From NCBI GenBank assembly GCA_007644065.1, contig VJWN01000005.1, positions 806,001 through 870,000 on the forward strand: a stretch of DNA of 64,000 nucleotides. The letters run 5' to 3'. Positions 24,701 through 35,679 of this stretch are shown here, one piece after another. Position numbers and translations under genes: made by a program. The stretch comes from Margaritispora aquatica (Eukaryota; Ascomycota; Leotiomycetes; Helotiales; Discinellaceae). The notes beneath the pieces are model-generated. The model saw only the letters and a list, made by a program, of their open reading frames with translations, had not been told where the DNA came from and did no database searches. Position 1 is the stretch's first letter. Every line of letters begins with the position of its first letter.

Positions 24701-25465
24701 GTTTCTGAAATTCAGCGTTGTCTGGAGACTTATAGCGAAAGCGATCGATCAGGCTCCACTGGGTCGGAGGATGCGTTTGACAATGATATGCTAACTCAGT
24801 CTATCCGCCGTGAGTTGCGATCCCTTAGCAGCCAAGGATTTGAGGTCAAGGATTTGGGTGACCACAAGTTGAAGGGACTGGAAAACCCAGAGCATATCTA
24901 TTTGATGTACCCGCACGCACTCTATGGTCGTATCCATTACCAACAACGACTCAAAGAAGTTAGTAACGCGGTCTCGATCGAAGAGCCAGCGACGCTGTCC
25001 AAGCAAACTCAACTCACCATCGATACTGATTGTGTGTGGGCATTGTGGGGTGTCAGCCTTAGATTAGAGATGATATGCTCAAGCTTGGAGGTTGATGTAG
25101 GGGAAGCCGTCCTCATACAGCCGCCTGAAACGGCCATGCTCGAAAAGATGAAGAATAGAGGTGGGGAGGTCACTGACCGGTTTTTGGTACATTTCTTAAC
25201 CCACCAAGTCTCAAGGATTGAAGTGAGTCGGCTGTTCCAGATATTGCTATAATTTACTAACAACGTCCAGACTTGTATCGCTGCAATTGAGACACGCCAT
25301 CTCGCAGTAGGCAAATGCCAAATCTCAAGCCTGGAGCAACTCCGCGCTCCAATGGGTGAAGTTTTGGGAACACTTACAGCAAGCATGGAAGAACTAGCAC
25401 GCTACAAGGCTTTATATGGTCCATTGCCGCCACAGGCTACACAGCAAAAGCGGCTGACCAAGTGA
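18767..25465 (+). CDS. CYR1: Adenylate cyclase, four exons
   Basis: Makes cAMP from ATP and drives protein kinase A signalling; fungal forms are peripheral membrane proteins controlled by Ras or G-alpha. Exons are 18767-18959, 19025-19722, 19823-25222 and 25271-25465 (2161 aa). Domains in order: a Ser-rich disordered N-terminus (1-620), a Ras-association domain (~628-720, starting YCIRIFRVDGTFATLS), leucine-rich repeats (~750-1390) interrupted by a Ser-rich insert at ~1116-1230, a PP2C-like domain (~1430-1710, with YVANVGDAQAMLI), and the class III catalytic domain (~1769-2005). The catalytic domain has FTDIKSSTLLWE (metal-binding Asp), KTEGDAFMVSF and the GPMVNRAARI segment. A C-terminal helical tail follows. 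The first intron (18960-19024) has a weak acceptor (CCCGAAG) chosen because it alone keeps the frame open. The rest of the model is strong. Confidence 0.95.
22280..22622 (+). other. Ser-rich insert within the adenylate cyclase LRR region
   Basis: A low-complexity segment of about 115 residues separates two LRR blocks. It contains four basic-basic-x-Ser sites, RRPS, RKNS, RKTS and RKDS, which fit the PKA consensus. LRR spacing resumes at NLYLADNQL just after it. Confidence 0.7.
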
Positions 25466-26502
25466 GGGGGGAATCTTGTATGGGTTTTTGAGTCCTGGAA
25501 CATATTTGGATGTGACAAGAAACTCTGGAGTCATTGGTTTTACACTGAGGCGTTTTGGATAAGGAATCAGGGCGGGCTGTACTGACGATCCATCATCTGT
25601 GTGAATAACATGTCGGGATTTTGTTCCTCGGGAAAAGGCAGGAACTGGGGCAGGCGTTAAGATGTTTTTTCACAAGAAGAACGGCTGGATTGTTTTGGTT
25701 TACAAGGCTGCGGTGGAGGATAGGTCTGTTTTGTGCCCGATGACGATTGATTGACTGCTTCGTCGCTCATGATTTACATGATGATTTATATAGTTTTAAC
25801 TTACACGACACGGTTTGATTGGGGGCGAGCCTTATAAGAAACGAGGGTGGTGGGAGGCAGGATGTGTGCATATATTTTGGTTCATGGGATCATGGGGGAA
25901 TGAAAGGGTTATGAAGAAGAGCGACCTAGAGCCCGGAGGAGCATCATTATCAACAGCAAAATCATCATCACCAATACAGTGGGGTATTGATAGGTAGTGG
26001 GGTAGTGGTCCTTGTGTATGTAGGCTGTTTAGCTGTGAATAATCAATGAACGCATTAGCCAAAAGTTGAAAACAATTTTAAAATCCGAAACCCGAGTTCC
26101 GATATTTATCTCCACTCCACTCCATCCACCTTGAAGCTGCCTTGTTCTGCTTGAAAGCTCCACAGATCCACGACAGAGTCGCATCGTCAGTCTTCGATGC
26201 GGCGGTAACAAAATATATCCAGTTATCGCCGAGCCTGTCCACCTACAGACAGGGATTCAGCGCCACGGGTTTTTTCGTAACCCCACCATAGGTACGGTAC
26301 CATGTGAATGAGGGGTGAAATATAAAAGTCAATTCGAGTCGTCGCTCGCCAAGGTTCCCTCCACATTCACTTCATCTATACATCCTTTTCACGAAAAGCT
26401 TACAATCGCCAAGATCAACAGTGATATTCGAAGCTGAGCTTTGCCAAAGAGGATCCATCTCAAGTCCATTTGAAAGAAACACCTACATACTCGGCATTAA
26501 TC
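25466..26502. other. Intergenic, no supported gene
   Basis: 3' flank of adenylate cyclase and promoter of the next gene. No convincing frame on either strand. A C/A-rich leader lies just before 26503. Confidence 0.5.
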
Positions 26503-27753
26503 ATGGCTTGTGCTGATTGCAAAACTATCCCACCTGTGATAGTTGAGGGCTACGTCGAGGGAGGGGAGTGGACGGAGGTTGGAGGGTTCAAGTCTTGTAT
26601 GCATTTCTATTCTCCTTACTCTTCTTTTTATCATTCTCATTGAATCATTGCCCTGTCTCCCAATCTTGTTGTGGTTGAAGAGGAGATGACCCCTCACTCA
26701 TTGACCCCACTTTCCCACGGATGAATGTGAATGAGAATCTGAAGCTGACGAGCATTTAATAAAAAAACAGACATTACGGGCCCAACAACAGCCACCAAGG
26801 CCATCATCGCTGCGTACGATATCTTTGGTCCAAAGCCTCAGACCCTCCAGGGCGCGGATGGCTTGGCCAAGGCGTTGGGTGCGTTGGTGATTGTGCCTGA
26901 TTTTCTGAAGGGGAGATATGCTAAGCCTCAGGTTTGTCATTCTCTTCTCTTTCTCGTCATCGCTTTTCCTCTCTTCGTTTATTCCATCCATTTCTTTCTG
27001 ATCTGGGGTGGGGGACTGGGGGACTGGGGGAATGGAATCACAGTGGAGAATGAAAAGAGAGGCTAATGCGAGTGTTGTGTGCAGTACTTCGGCAAGATGA
27101 CCGAGGAAGAAGAGAAAGAGAAGGCGGCCTATTTTCCCTTCGCTTTCAACTTCCCAGAGCACAAGGGAAGTCTCCTCACCATCTTGGAAGCCGCCAAGAC
27201 AAAATTCAGCTCCGTCGAGGCATGGGGCGCTTATGGACTTTGCTGGGGAGGAAAGGTTCGTTTTGTCTACTTATCATTTCTCAGGCGCTACTTGGGATTG
27301 ACAGTGAGATACTAGGTTGTCGCCCTCACCTCAGGAGCGGACACCCCATTCAAAGCCACCGGACAAGTGCACCCAGCTGGTCTCTCAGTTGATGACGCCA
27401 AAGCCATGAATATTCCGCACGTGTGTCTTGCTTCCAGCGGCGAGGATGCCAAGGTCGTCGAGGAGTACAAGCAGGTTCTGATGGGTGAGGGAAAGCCTGG
27501 GTATGTCGAGCTTTATGCTGATCAGCAACATGGGTGGATGGGGGCCAGGGCCAACTTCAAGGATGCGAGGAATTTGGAGGAGTATCAGCGTGGGTGAGTA
27601 ATCTCTTTCCTTTGATGTCAGTGGTGGTGGTGGTGATATCATTATGATTGTAAGGTGGGTGGAAATAAAGATCTTTGCTAATATTGCGATAGGTATAATA
27701 AGTTGGCTGAGTACTTTGGCAAGTACCTTGTTAGTGGAGGCTCGAAGATCTAG
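26503..27753 (+). CDS. Dienelactone hydrolase family protein, five exons
   Basis: Alpha/beta-hydrolase fold enzyme with a Cys-Asp-His triad; bacterial members cleave dienelactone, and the fungal substrate is usually unknown. Exons are 26503-26596, 26771-26931, 27085-27255, 27316-27593 and 27693-27753 (254 aa, usual for the family). The nucleophile elbow is GLCWGGK, with the Cys. The Asp is in ASSGEDAK and the His in QQHGWMGAR. The motif YDIFGPKPQT near residue 50 is also typical. Introns are 174, 153, 60 and 99 nt, longer than most in the window. No signal peptide is seen, so the protein is probably cytosolic. Confidence 0.9.
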
Positions 27754-28158
27754 ATCCTGCCAGATGTACAGAACTTAGAGGAAGACTGGGTCTCATTGCT
27801 CGCTGAAGATAGTATCTATTCGAACTTACATACTCAATTTTGTTGCCTTTGACGTGTCCATCACATTTCATCTCTTGCACTTCTCAAAGCAATTGATTAA
27901 GTGTGTATATGTAACCCCTTTTCTCTCGCTTATGGTGTTCCGTGATTAGTGATTATTATGTCAGATCCAGGACAGTGGTGTTTGTACGAAGTCACATGTT
28001 CTCAATTTCAATTTGTTCGGGGTAATGGCCATTTATGTTTACTAATCGTTTGATTCCCTCTCAAAAATATGGAAGCACTAGCAAGTCTAACGTTAGCGGG
28101 GGAAAAACAAAGAAGCACAGCTTCAACACCTCACCAGACACAATATAAGGAACCAGCC
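27754..28158. other. Convergent 3' flanks, no gene seen
   Basis: About 400 bases between two convergent genes. It should hold both 3' UTRs. No domain-bearing frame was found. Confidence 0.5.
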
Positions 28159-29346
28159 TTAAAGAGTGAAACTAAACGTCCCCCCACCAGCCGCCATCCC
28201 CTCATTCGCAAGCGTAACACTCACGACCGTCTTGTCTACCGGTGGATCCTCACTCATCTTGGCCCATGGCTCAACAATCGGCCTTGCAGTATCCGGATCC
28301 CACGAAATCATCGTCTCCGTCCTCTCCGCATCTCTCTCGCCATCCAACCACCTCGCCGCCATCTGGCCCGCCACACTGCACATCCTCCTCGCCTTATCAG
28401 GGAACTGCGCAGCAGCACCCAAATAATCAACTCCGTGATCGGCCTGATACATTTTAATCCACCACGTCTTAGCACGCATCCTCTTCCTCACCGCGCGCAG
28501 CACAAATTCGATGGCAAGCGGGTCATCATTCCCCGAAACGATCAGCACGTTCGTATCCGCGCTCAAAGCGTAGAGCTCTTCCGTACGGAACTCTAACCCT
28601 CGAATAATCGGATATGTGAAGAAGATGAGGTTCTTGACAGACGTATACGATGCTGCACGAGCAGCGGCACGAGCCCCTGCTGAGCGACCCCCGAATGCGG
28701 GAGTCGAGGAATAGATATTCAGCAAAGCGCGGAAGTGCGTGGCGCGCGCGGTGAGGTCGTCGGGCGTGACAGAGAACTCGAACGCGAGGGCGCATTTCGT
28801 GCGTGCGAAGCCTTCGGTGAAGGCTACAGAGGGGGGGTGGTCGAGACGCGAGCCGCGGCCGTGGGTGAGAATTAGATCTGGGAGAGGATGATCTGGTGTT
28901 GAGCTTTTGGCCGCTGCTGCAAGTTGGGCTTGATAGGCATAGTAGGTTGCTACTTGCTCCTTATGTGTCTGCAGTGCTTTCGAGTGCGCTGCCATTGCCT
29001 GATAGTACGCCAGCGTGTCGGCGATGAACTTCGACTCCGCTGCTCTGGCTTTCCGTGGACTGCTGAACTCGTTCGCGCTGGGGCTGGCGGTGGGACTTGG
29101 TGATTCCAGCAGCGTGGGCGGTGCCGGTGCGACGGGTGCAGCGCCGGGGTGAGTGGGAGCGAGAGCGGGTGCGGGATCTGCCGCGGGCGCGGACGACGGC
29201 GTGTAGTACAGACGAGTGGGAATTACGGAGCCGCCTGTCGAGACGAATGAACCGTGGCGTAGTGTGACGGGTGTGGCAGGTGTTGCATGCATGGCAGCTA
29301 TGACTTGTGGGCTTGGGAAAGGCGGACGTGGTGCGGGTGAGGCCAT
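28159..29346 (-). CDS. KANL3/Tex30-type alpha/beta hydrolase-fold protein
   Basis: Single-exon gene, 395 aa, first ATG at 29346. The first ~110 residues are Ala/Pro-rich and probably disordered. A helical segment (SKFIADTLAYYQAMAAHSKA) comes next. The folded part begins LPDLILTHGRGS (~residue 155). It has an elbow-like GGRSAGARAA (~219), in which Ser sits at the nucleophile position, then LIVSGNDDP (~272, candidate Asp) and QADHGVDYLG (~302, candidate His). This order and the HGRG oxyanion motif fit the KANL3/Tex30 hydrolase subfamily, whose substrates are not known. The gene is notably GC-rich in its N-terminal half compared with its neighbours. Confidence 0.75.
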   Translation of the reverse strand: MASPAPRPPFPSPQVIAAMHATPATPVTLRHGSFVSTGGSVIPTRLYYTPSSAPAADPAPALAPTHPGAAPVAPAPPTLLESPSPTASPSANEFSSPRKARAAESKFIADTLAYYQAMAAHSKALQTHKEQVATYYAYQAQLAAAAKSSTPDHPLPDLILTHGRGSRLDHPPSVAFTEGFARTKCALAFEFSVTPDDLTARATHFRALLNIYSSTPAFGGRSAGARAAARAASYTSVKNLIFFTYPIIRGLEFRTEELYALSADTNVLIVSGNDDPLAIEFVLRAVRKRMRAKTWWIKMYQADHGVDYLGAAAQFPDKARRMCSVAGQMAARWLDGERDAERTETMISWDPDTARPIVEPWAKMSEDPPVDKTVVSVTLANEGMAAGGGTFSFTL

Positions 29347-30448
29347 GGCGGATTAGGGTCGTGAGGGCGGTTTTGCCGAGGTAAAGAGCGAGGGATGAGA
29401 GACTAGGCGTAAGTTTTGTTATGGTTGAGGTGTTGATGAATGAGAGTGCAGACATAAACGTGTCAAGGCCGGCTTGAACTTTGAAGTGAACTTGGGAATG
29501 TGGATGCAGAAAGCAAGTAAAGAGGAACTGAGCGAGTGCTGAAGTGGTGAATGCATTTCAACAGATGTTTAGAAGTCACTTTTATATTAATTTCGAGGAG
29601 CTGAAAGGGTATTGTTCTGGTCCTTTGAAGTGAAAATCGATTGTCCATTCTTTTGTCGAGGATCTCGCTTAGAAAGAAGCTCTGCTGATTTTGAACAAAG
29701 GCTTCTCAAAGAGACCTCTTGTCCTGCTATTTATATCTACTTGTTGTCCATAATTCTATAATAAGTGAGCTACTCTAGTACTTACATTCCTGTCCAACAA
29801 TGCTAAGCTGATATTGGATATACTTCAAAGAGCACCCTGTTCAATCACTTAAAATTCACGTACTCAAAGCATCTTTACTACAACCTTGTGTCTTAAATTA
29901 CATTTCCTTCTCCTTAGCTATCAGCATCCTTTCCGCATCGATACTCCACCCAAAGCACGATGACCTTCTGGGACTCCTTTGTCATCTTAAGGGTTGGCAA
30001 GGTGGTACTGAAATCGGCTAGGCCATAACAGGATTAGCGGGATCTTTAGCCTCTTGTGATGTATATCAAACACTGACGAGGTCGACTCTTTTAGTTAGCC
30101 AACGAAACCTAATAATACAAGCAAAAGTTTCCCTCTATTGTTCTCCCACCCCCTGAGTTAACGGCTAGTATTGTTACGCCCGTGGCTCTTTCTAGACTAG
30201 CTCACGACATACCACGACTTCAAAAGTGTTTTGACACACCGCCCCATGCATACGAAGCGTGTTTTGCCCTAGCACAGAGCTTCTCCCAGGTAATGAAAGG
30301 GTCAGGCTTCAATCAATTTCCTTCCTGTATGCGTATATACTTCATAGTTTCCCAACAGGAATCTATCTACCTTTCCATTCCATTCGAAACAAAACTGGAA
30401 TACAGAACTCGCCAACAGCTTTCCGAAGTCTAGATTACCTCTTCTGTT
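29347..30448. other. Intergenic, no supported gene
   Basis: Promoter side of the hydrolase gene and of the kinase-like gene. Short frames without domains only. Confidence 0.5.
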
Positions 30449-31446
30449 ATGGCTTCTTTTCTCCGACTAGGCCAACTTCTCAGAGGCATAGTAAGCACGT
30501 ATACTGTGACTAAACAGCTTTACGAATGCATTTGGCTAGCAACGTGTGAGACATGTCTACCCTGTGCTTTCAAGCTCCAGACTGACTGTTACAGCAACGT
30601 GAGTGACCAAACCGTCATGATCAAAAGTGTTCATCATTTCTGTCTTGAAAACGAACGCTACACTCTTAAGCGCTTCCAATTCCAGACACCATTTCTTCGT
30701 TCACTACTCGACGAGATAGAAGATCCATCTCACTCACCTGCACTTGTACTACAGCATCTCGACGATGATCTCCTAGATGCTTCGGCAGCTCAAAGACTTA
30801 CTAGCCACAAGATAAGGTATGTCGCAAAAAGTATTCTAGAAGCTCTGAAGATTTTGCATGAGGATGGTTATGTACATACAGGTATGAATCGTATCAGCGC
30901 ATCTGACCCTATGAGAAAACGAAAAGTCTAACTAAGATTGGAACTCAGATATTAAGCCCGATAACGTCCTGGTAAACCACGGGAAGGGGAAAATTCGTTT
31001 TGCTGAGGTTGAACTAGCCGACCGCGGGAATACAGTGCATATTGATTCCGTCTTCGCGAAAGACCGTGATATCATTGGGGCTTCTATATGGCGGAGTCCT
31101 GAGGCGCAGCTCCAAATAGGATGGGGTACTCCAACGGACATTTGGTCATTCGGTGCAATGATGAGTTTGTTCTAAAGTTTTCATGCCTATTTGTTCCTTT
31201 ATATACCACTGCTTACATATCACCGCCCATGTGCAGCTTATAACATTGATTTGGGGTGACAACTGGTTTATTTTTAAGCCGGACGTTCCAGCCGACCATG
31301 AAGAATATGAGTTGAAGATCCTTATGAAGCAACATCGGTTTTTGGGGCCATTTCCTCTGTCCTACAAGGAGATTGCAGACGACGAAACGTTGTCAATTCT
31401 AACCTACATCATGCATGAAGTACCCCGTGCGGAAAGCTCGATCTAG
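30449..31446 (+). pseudogene. Degenerate protein-kinase-like gene
   Basis: Resembles a fungal Ser/Thr kinase family lacking a standard glycine loop. The first exon (30449 to about 30880) carries an N-lobe-like part with FLRSLLDEIEDP and LKILHEDGYVHT. A 68-nt intron (GTATGA...CTCAG, about 30881-30948) restores HTDIKPDNVLVN, the catalytic-loop equivalent. The activation segment reads LADRGNT where LADFG is expected, so the DFG Phe is changed to Arg. SIWRSPEAQL and PTDIWSFGAM follow. The next block (LITLIWGDNWFIFKPDVP) is out of phase: both nearby donors are phase 1, but the only usable acceptor (31236) needs phase 0. The frame stops at 31446, before the C-lobe end. I infer a decayed gene; a pseudokinase with an unusual splice is the alternative. 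Confidence 0.65.
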
Positions 31447-33495
31447 AAGACACGACATCAAAAAGATGGGGCATATAGGTTTGTGTAATAGCGCAATATT
31501 TTTTTTTTAACTCAGCCGAATACATTTCTTCCAGCCGTCGTTCGAAGATCTAGAAATATAGAACAGCCTATTGCAATTGCTAAAAGGAAGGATTCGAAAC
31601 TAGGTGAGATTAATCTAGGGTATTTATTGAAAGCTTGTATATTAAAATGTCGCGCAGAAAATCCGGTTTTATTTACCGAGAATAGCTGTTTTTATTGGAT
31701 TTAAAACCTAGTTTTAATGGCTAAAAATTCAATTTTAATGACTCTCCCATGTTGCAAAATGAAACAAAGCATTGATTTTATGTTCAATTTTCTGTATCTT
31801 TAACACCAATAAAATTGGTTTTTTGTTCATTATTGTAATTGGTTTTTCTGCTCCCGCAGGGCGCCTGCTTCTATTCTCTGCACACATTTGGATTTTCACA
31901 CAGACTGTGTTTAACACACCCTTTAATCTCATATTTACTAGGTCTTTACCCAATGTGGATCGACTGCCAACAACCATAGTTTGTGCTCCACCCATCAGAA
32001 TTAACAGCTTTGTAGGTGAACCGAGAGTAGGAATACATCGTATCCATACTAACAGCATGGTCGGCTGGAACATTTGAAATATACTAAGAGTTGCAGTTCG
32101 TAAGTTTTGGTTATATAGAACGGTATTGGGACTCTTGGGACTAGCCTTGATCATCATATACTTCGCAAACTTTGTATCACTTGTTGCAGTCTAATAATTA
32201 GGATTATGTATCCCATCGGCCTTAAAAAAGCATTTTCTTTCAGGATATGGTAACGCCCTGATTTGTAGGTCTTAGTACAGTGTTTTACTTAGCCCAGCCT
32301 CGCTTAATTTTGCAAGGGTTTTGCTCTGCCTCTGATAAATACGATAATTTATAAGTCTTATATATCTATAGTATACGTTATCTCATAGAAAAATGTTGAG
32401 TTGTAATTAGTACTAGATCACTACGCAGGTAGTTTAGGCTGACAATTTTACTGATTTTATTATACGGGGATTTTAAATTACTCAAGAAGTGGTTGCTCTG
32501 CCTCAGCCTAGCCTGAGCTTGCTGACGCACTGGTCGCCGATGAATTTGTTTTTGATGCTCATAAGAGGAGGTTGAGGCTGAGGAGGCTGCCGAAAGTGTT
32601 TCTTAAAACAAAAATCGCACACAAAGTATCAGAGCCAAGCTAACAAGTGTAAGATTAACCTCCAACCTGAAATACTTTACCTATTCTCAAACCTTATTAC
32701 CGAACGATATGAACTATCTAACATAACCATTTCTTCAACCGAAAATGTTGCTACCAAGTTGTCCTGCTATAACAGAAATGTTATTACCAAGCTGCAAGGA
32801 GTCGGAGGAAGAATTAGAGTTTGATACTGTCTCGGATGCTCCTAAGATCTTTTTGCCTTCAAACAACTGGCGCCCGCAGTAAGGCCTTATAATCATAAAA
32901 GACATGAAGCATATTCTTTATTATTTGGCGAGTTGAGACATTCGTTGTGAAGTGCTAATTGGCAAGATCCAATTTCTGGTGTTGCATATTCGAAATTTTG
33001 GCAAGGCTTAGCTGAGATTCTGAGACCCAAAAATTCACTTTTGCGCCAACGGGGTGAGCTGGCTCCACTAGAGCTTAGTGGCGTCCCGGCAGGAAACTGC
33101 GAATATTGACACCTTGTCTTGGGCGTAAAGGATCTTTCCGCCCCGTCCCGAGCAGCTGTTGAGCTTCTCCAGATTCCAAACTTTGTTGACAGCTTCGACT
33201 AATTACAAGGTCACTGATTTGTTTATCTAACCAATTTCGTTTTCTTTAGCAAGTCTGCCCATTATCCTCTCTGACGTGATGCACTGTTCGCTCTGTCTTG
33301 CACTTCGAATTCTGCTTTTTCTATCAGTTTAACCTGTAGTAAAACGAGATATAGGCTACCTTAAGCTTGAGGCACTTTTCACAAACTTTCTTCTTTCTGA
33401 CTAATTGAGTAACCACAAGATAGCCTCACGAGGCATCACATATCACAGTAACTTCAAAATTCTTAGAATTTTTCAGCCATGGCGTAATTAACTCG
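31447..33495. repeat. AT-rich, degenerate stretch, possible repeat relic
   Basis: This stretch is visibly richer in A/T and TpA than its flanks and has no intact gene. It contains poly-T runs (31500-31510) and an imperfect 21-base direct duplication (AATGTTGCTACCAAG near 32744 and AATGTTATTACCAAG near 32777). This is compatible with an old transposon decayed by repeat-induced point mutation, but no element ends or transposase motif can be recognised. Confidence 0.35.
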
Positions 33496-35679
33496 ATGAA
33501 AGATAAGAGAAGTCAATTTCCAAGTGTGCTTAAAGAGAAGAACCCTTTTCACTTGAGTCTTCTTTTTCTTCCTTCTACGATACACTTCATTATGGGTCTT
33601 TCTCAAGGACACAATTGGTACGCAAAGTATATTGCAGAAACAGCCACTCAAACACTTCTCATCCAAAATGCAAGCACAAAATACCATTCACGCTCTTTCA
33701 TGATCCATAACTCTGTAGGAGCCGGCCATGTTCTCATTATCGAATCAAAACTCGCACCAGTAGCAGTAGCTCTGATCACGTTGATAGCTACAATCGTTAT
33801 CCCGATACTTTTTGGACGAATTACAAAAGCATTGGCAGTGTTTTGGTGTGCGTGGCACAACAAGTCGTCAGAATCAGAATATGGCAGCACCGAAGGACAG
33901 TATGAGCGTCGTCCGGATGCTGCTTTTCATCTGCCAGTCGTCCTTGCCAATTGTGGGCTGTGGACCACCGACATCTGGATGACAGCAAGTCTCTCCTGGC
34001 AAAGCTGGAAATATAAACATATCAACACAACACTCATATACCTCGGCTTGATGGTACTGTGTGTCTTCGGCCTTTTGACTGGACCAGCGACAGCATTTGT
34101 GCTGTCCCATCACGTCGAGACTGGATTTGGCAGCACTATTGGGGGTATATGTGTGATGCCTCTGAACTTTTCGCTTGGTGCATTTAATGCTGTTTCCGCT
34201 GCAGTGGATCATCATGGACGAGCGATTGAGCTGCTGCCATGGCTAGGAAGTTTTTCGTATTACTGGTCAAACTCCACGGCCGACAAGTACAACTCAGCCA
34301 ACACAAGTATTGTTGATCCGATCTCGGGAGCACGCTACTCACAGCTAGATTACTGTCTGTTGAAGGATAATGCGCTGTGTGACTCCAATTTCAATAGAAC
34401 ACACATCGTCACAGCTAATTTGACATCAGCTCAACTCGGACTTTGGACGGGAGGGGACTATAATATTTCAATGGAAGCGGCTTGTATCAAAATGAACTCA
34501 ACAGCACTGGCGTTCGAGTATAGCAAAACGAAATTGGCTACCGACCGCGCTTGGTATTATGCCTTTTATACTTTACCAGATGCCACCAATCTGACTGCTT
34601 GGAGACAACAGTATGTGTTCGGTCAGGGTGACATCGAGAGATTCGATAAGAGGAAGAATGTGATCACCGACTCGTGGTTTGTGGATGATTACGGAGATTT
34701 GGACTTCAACTGGGCTCGAGATGTTCTCCCACCGTCAATTCGTGCATTAGACGTCGCTTCTTTCACCGTTCTCACAGTTTTACCTTCAGTACAAGTTGTG
34801 AATCAGCGACCAGGTGACGAGCTATACCTGCCTCCAGTCAGATCCAATGACTTCAAATATGCTCCAAATCAATTGGCACACATCCTCTGTTGGGAGAACA
34901 CTTTTCTCTCAACGCCTAGCAACAGAACTCGCCTCACATCCTCACGCCAGATCGGAAACTTCACCTCAATACTAAAGGAAAATGGCCTTCCAGCTCTCCT
35001 CAATCCTCTCCTTTTCTTCGCAAATAACGAATTTGTCAACAAACCAGCTCGCTTCCTGCGCTTAAATACCCTTTTGCAGTCTGTCTCAGGAGACACATTT
35101 GGTGAATATCAAGCTACCAATGCACCACCCGTTGCCTTCGGCGCAGAGATGCATCGTTGGGGTCATGTTGGGATCCTCGACATCGCAAGCAAAGCAACGC
35201 GCATGGCGAGTGGATACTATGCCCGTGGCGAAACTTTAAACAGCTCAGTCCTCGCAATTGAACAGTCGAATCAAGATCTTGTAGATCTCTGCAACGCAGT
35301 GAGAGAAGCTCGAGCAGGAGTTATATCAATCCCAATAAAGGATCTTGTCCTTCTGCTAGTCTTGCTGATACTCGCATCTTCGAGCTGGCTTTCAGAGATG
35401 ATTATGGTGAAGCTTGCGAAGAAAGGAAGACAAGGCATATTGAGATTGTGGCTTATTCTTCCTGCAGCAAAGCCAACTTCTCTCAATGCCAGTTTGATGC
35501 TTGCTTTCAATAATGAGAGTGTGGTGAGAAATTCCGCGAGCGGGCGGCCCCTGATCAATTTGCGAGGTAGGGAGCAGTATCTTGGCCCTACTGTGCAAAC
35601 GAGAGAGCATGGTTTGGCAAGGTTGCGATGGGGCTTTGGAGGTCTACCAGAAACGACTGAGACGATCACTTTTCAGTGA
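33496..35679 (+). CDS. Large multi-span membrane protein, unknown function
   Basis: Single open exon, 727 aa from 33496, or 695 aa from a second in-frame ATG at 33592, which may be the true start. Hydrophobic spans appear near residues 88-106 (VAVALITLIATIVIPILFG), 178-203 and 614-633 (IKDLVLLLVLLILASSSWL). Between the last two lies a domain of about 400 residues with many N-glycosylation sequons (NST, NTS, NRT, NLT, NIS, NLT, NRT, NFT) and scattered Cys, so it is probably extracytoplasmic. The C-terminal ~95 residues are cytosolic-looking and Arg/Leu-rich. The pattern fits fungal hypothetical membrane proteins of unknown role. It borders the AT-rich stretch on its 5' side. Confidence 0.8.
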   Translation: MKDKRSQFPSVLKEKNPFHLSLLFLPSTIHFIMGLSQGHNWYAKYIAETATQTLLIQNASTKYHSRSFMIHNSVGAGHVLIIESKLAPVAVALITLIATIVIPILFGRITKALAVFWCAWHNKSSESEYGSTEGQYERRPDAAFHLPVVLANCGLWTTDIWMTASLSWQSWKYKHINTTLIYLGLMVLCVFGLLTGPATAFVLSHHVETGFGSTIGGICVMPLNFSLGAFNAVSAAVDHHGRAIELLPWLGSFSYYWSNSTADKYNSANTSIVDPISGARYSQLDYCLLKDNALCDSNFNRTHIVTANLTSAQLGLWTGGDYNISMEAACIKMNSTALAFEYSKTKLATDRAWYYAFYTLPDATNLTAWRQQYVFGQGDIERFDKRKNVITDSWFVDDYGDLDFNWARDVLPPSIRALDVASFTVLTVLPSVQVVNQRPGDELYLPPVRSNDFKYAPNQLAHILCWENTFLSTPSNRTRLTSSRQIGNFTSILKENGLPALLNPLLFFANNEFVNKPARFLRLNTLLQSVSGDTFGEYQATNAPPVAFGAEMHRWGHVGILDIASKATRMASGYYARGETLNSSVLAIEQSNQDLVDLCNAVREARAGVISIPIKDLVLLLVLLILASSSWLSEMIMVKLAKKGRQGILRLWLILPAAKPTSLNASLMLAFNNESVVRNSASGRPLINLRGREQYLGPTVQTREHGLARLRWGFGGLPETTETITFQ

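Noticed and set aside
33080..33100. GAAACTGCGAAT resembling a piece of 18S rRNA
   Set aside because: Only about a dozen bases match and the flanks do not continue the match.
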